This document shows, piece by piece, positions 61,836 through 64,000 of a stretch of 64,000 bases of DNA. The notes beneath the pieces were generated by a model. That model did no database searches, was not told the DNA's origin, and saw nothing but the letters and a program-made list of their open reading frames with translations. This stretch comes from Nitrospira sp. GTDB lineage: Bacteria > Nitrospirota > Nitrospiria > Nitrospirales > Nitrospiraceae. Position 1 is the stretch's first letter; each line of letters opens with the position of its first letter. The position numbers and the translations under genes are program-made. The stretch lies in NCBI GenBank assembly GCA_029194535.1, contig JARFXR010000003.1, forward strand, positions 62,001 to 126,000, given 5' to 3'.

Positions 61836-62085
61836 GGATCAGACTCTACGCGCGCCGCATAGCAAGATCAATTGCAGGAGATTCCAACGTTGTCGGCTCA
61901 AACCATACGCACTCCGACCCGGCCTGATGCCTCAGGCCGATGCCCGCCGCCGCGCTCCGGCGGGTCGTGAGTCAGTTTGCTCCGGCGAGGCCGATTGACA
62001 AGCCGGCAGAATGATCCCTATAGTACATTTTTGGCTCCACGACGGTCTCCGGAACCACCAGTTTGAACAAGAAGGGCGCGCCGTG

Positions 62086-62883
62086 ATGACATCAGTTTCA
62101 GCCCCGTTCACCTTGCAGCAGATCGGAACCGGTACCTCTCGGTTTCCCAGCGGAGTGGCCATTCCCACCAGCACCGATGCATCGGTCGACCCATACATCC
62201 GCACCAGGACGACCAAGGATGTTCATGTCGAATGCATCCAGTTTTGGCCTCAGGAGAAGGGGCTCTACCCTGGGATTGTCTTGCTCCACGAATGGTGGGG
62301 TTTGAACTCTCAAATCAAGGACCTGGGTGCCAGGCTTGCCTGCGAAGGATACGGCGTCATCATTCCGAACCTCTACGGCCGCCTGGGAGGGACAGTCACC
62401 GCCAACGCAGACGTCGCCGATGCTCTTATGGGTAAATTGAATGATTCGTTGATCCTGCAGGACATCAACTCTTGTTGCGAATACCTGAACACGCGGGACT
62501 ATATCAAGCGGAACATCCACGGCGTCGTGGGATTCGGCATGGGCGGAACCTTCGCGCTACGGTTCGCGTGCCAGAGAAAGCGACTCAGAGCGGCAGTGTC
62601 CTACTACGGGAGGATCCCGCAGTCCGATTCGGCACTAAAAGATTTGTATTGTCCGGTCTTGTATCATCAGGGCGAGAGGGATGCGTGGGTGTCGCAACTG
62701 GACGTCGAACGCCTCAGCGCCGCCGCCCGAGAGCATCGGAAACGCGTGGAGATCCGTACCTATCCCGGTGCCGCTCATGCCTTCAGCAATGAGACACGTC
62801 CCGAGACGTATCACGCCGAAGCAACCGCTGATGCCTGGAATGCCACCGCCGCATTTCTCAAGACCTGTTTTCAAGGAACATAG
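62086..62883 (+). CDS. dienelactone-hydrolase-like protein lacking the nucleophilic Cys
   Basis: 265 residues from ATG 62086; an in-frame ATG at 62011 gives 25 extra residues of unclear character. The alpha/beta hydrolase fold is clear: YPGIVLLHEWWGLN near 61-74, DLGARLACEGYGVIIPNLYG near 79-98, and the nucleophile elbow GVVGFGMGGTFAL near 146-158. In dienelactone hydrolases the elbow reads G-x-C-x-G-G; here Gly151 (GGC at 62536-62538) replaces Cys. Asp199 (GERDAWV) and His231 (GAAHAF) of the triad are kept. One base change (TGC to GGC) is enough. Catalysis by the usual mechanism is thus not expected. Confidence 0.8.
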   Translation: MTSVSAPFTLQQIGTGTSRFPSGVAIPTSTDASVDPYIRTRTTKDVHVECIQFWPQEKGLYPGIVLLHEWWGLNSQIKDLGARLACEGYGVIIPNLYGRLGGTVTANADVADALMGKLNDSLILQDINSCCEYLNTRDYIKRNIHGVVGFGMGGTFALRFACQRKRLRAAVSYYGRIPQSDSALKDLYCPVLYHQGERDAWVSQLDVERLSAAAREHRKRVEIRTYPGAAHAFSNETRPETYHAEATADAWNATAAFLKTCFQGT

Positions 62884-62987
62884 GACCGGTTCCGTTCCGC
62901 TCTGTGACAGCCGGATTTCTCTTGGATCTGTCGTGTAACACATTGAGCCAGCCCTATTGCACCGGACGGCTGGTCGTCCGTGCGGTG

Positions 62988-63905
62988 ATGATTTTCATCT
63001 GCTCGGCCTTTGGTTTGCTCGGCGCGATCGGAAGCACCGGCGCGGGCGCGACCGACTCTCGGCCGTCCGGCTTTCCGGACTGGTCACGAATCATCGACAC
63101 GCATGGCGACAAGCTGGCGGCGGTGGATTCGGACCAGTCGGCGAAGGAGATCTTCGTCACGACCATCGGCGCCGCCCTTAGTCTGTCAGAGACCGCCGCC
63201 ACCATCGGCGCCAAAGCCCTCCCGGCCAAAATGTCCAAAGAATTGCTGGTCGGAGAAATCACTCAATCTGCGCAGCGACTCGTGGCCGCGCTGGCCGTCT
63301 GGCACCTAGCCGAGCACGTCACCAAGTCCATGCAGCAAGCCGGCGATTCGATTCCCGCTCTACCGGACCCGTCGTCTCAACGGGTCGAATGGTTGAAGGC
63401 CAACGGCCCGTTCCCGTCCTTGGCGCGGATGTGGTCGGCCGTCCCGAGCCCTGGCCAGAACCCATCACCGGCTGCCTCCCCGCTCTTCGATCGGACGGAG
63501 TTGGCATTGGCCGCAGGCCAGACCGCCTTGGAGGCCAGCCAGCAAGCCCTATCCGAATGGTGGCGGTTGAAATCCTGGAGGGAACGGGTCCGCACGCTCC
63601 GCGGCCAGACTCGCCTCTGCGGAACGTGGCAGTGGGTGATTCACAATCATCAGCAACATCACCAGGAGCAGAAGCACTCGCTCTTGTTTCCTCCGCCAGG
63701 AAAGGACGGAACAGGCATCGCCGGTCTTGCGGAAACGATCGTGCTCGGGGATACCGTCTATCTTCGGTGGGAAATCGACGGACGAATCCAGGAGGACAGC
63801 CTCCTGTTTACCAAAGAAGCCCAGCGTCTGGAGGGTACCTTCGTGAATTCCCAAGGGGGTTGGGGCTCGATCAGCGGGAAGCGGACCGCCGGCTGTTCAC
63901 CCTGA
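62988..63905 (+). CDS. exported protein of unknown function
   Basis: 305 residues from ATG 62988 (GTG 62904 would add 28 residues). Signal peptide about 1-22 (cleavage near GAGATD). The central part is Ala/Leu-rich and helical (QTALEASQQALSEWWRLKSW), and the last 90 residues are beta-like with Trp/Gly residues and a cysteine near the end. No family recognised. The start follows the DLH-like gene by 104 bp on the same strand. Confidence 0.6.
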   Translation: MIFICSAFGLLGAIGSTGAGATDSRPSGFPDWSRIIDTHGDKLAAVDSDQSAKEIFVTTIGAALSLSETAATIGAKALPAKMSKELLVGEITQSAQRLVAALAVWHLAEHVTKSMQQAGDSIPALPDPSSQRVEWLKANGPFPSLARMWSAVPSPGQNPSPAASPLFDRTELALAAGQTALEASQQALSEWWRLKSWRERVRTLRGQTRLCGTWQWVIHNHQQHHQEQKHSLLFPPPGKDGTGIAGLAETIVLGDTVYLRWEIDGRIQEDSLLFTKEAQRLEGTFVNSQGGWGSISGKRTAGCSP

Positions 63906-63916
63906 CCCTCGCCGAC

Positions 63917-64000
63917 CTACTCTCCTCCGGAGGGCCGCATGATCTCTTGCCACGCATGCCGGACCAGCAAGCTCCACCCGACGAGAAAAGCCGTCCCTCC
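63917..64000 (-). CDS. 3' end of a minus-strand gene cut by the window edge
   Basis: Read on the minus strand, an open frame of 27 codons enters at the window edge and stops at TAG 63917-63919. The peptide is partly hydrophobic (TAFLVGWSLLVRHAWQEIM) and ends PSGGE. It could be the C-terminal end of a membrane protein. Too short to identify. Confidence 0.4.
   Translation of the reverse strand, partial: GGTAFLVGWSLLVRHAWQEIMRPSGGE

Overview
This 64 kb chromosomal window is GC-rich (by eye about 60%) with short intergenic gaps. It reads as core and semi-core genome of a Gram-negative, respiring bacterium: outer-membrane porin, several lipoproteins, type II secretion, c-type cytochromes and a complete Pst system. 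The combination of a RuBisCO-like protein, multihaem and small cytochromes, PilZ singletons, a GH15 hydrolase and a GlcD/GlcF-like oxidoreductase suggests a Nitrospira-like (Nitrospirota) organism. That is an inference from gene content; there is no rRNA or other strong phylogenetic marker in the window.

Layout. 1-9.8 kb: mostly single genes (CsbD-like fragment, RuBisCO-like protein, DedA protein, cupin, two PilZ paralogues, exported FKBP isomerase, flavin reductase module, YqgE/AlgH with an added N-terminal membrane segment, exported FlgT-like protein, PH-domain membrane protein). 10-20 kb: membrane M48 peptidase, then a minus-strand set of GH15 hydrolase, TVP38-type membrane protein and pentahaem cytochrome, a membrane-anchored lytic transglycosylase, a TPR protein and an MFS transporter. 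19.8-23.3 kb: a minus-strand operon coding a 943-residue FAD/Fe-S oxidoreductase, a dihaem mini-cytochrome and a MoaD-like protein.

23.4-33.7 kb is a type II secretion operon in the order gspC-E-F-G-H-I-J-N-L-M-K; gspD, for the secretin, is not present. 33.7-43.2 kb is a phosphate region: a PstS-like protein, small lipoproteins, an Slp lipoprotein, a porin and pstS-pstC-pstA-pstB-phoU. Three arrays of 11-bp repeats resembling PhoB boxes lie in front of the two binding-protein genes and the porin, so these genes probably respond together to phosphate starvation.

44.8-46.0 kb is the main accessory spot. A tRNA-Thr gene has its 3' part plus 64 bp of flank duplicated 1,045 bp downstream (101 bp, one mismatch), and a DUF433/DUF5615 toxin-antitoxin pair sits between the copies. 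A more A+T-rich methyltransferase gene follows. 49.8-53.4 kb carries a kinase-lipoprotein-regulator operon with the gene order of enterobacterial glrK-qseG-glrR. 54-64 kb holds clpB, a comM-like gene, a short MITE-like inverted-repeat element, an Lrp-type ligand-binding domain protein, a Gfo/Idh/MocA oxidoreductase, a dienelactone-hydrolase-like protein that lacks its nucleophilic cysteine, and exported proteins of unknown function.

I see no CRISPR array, no rRNA, no integrase or transposase gene, and no gene cluster that I can defend as a wholly new system.
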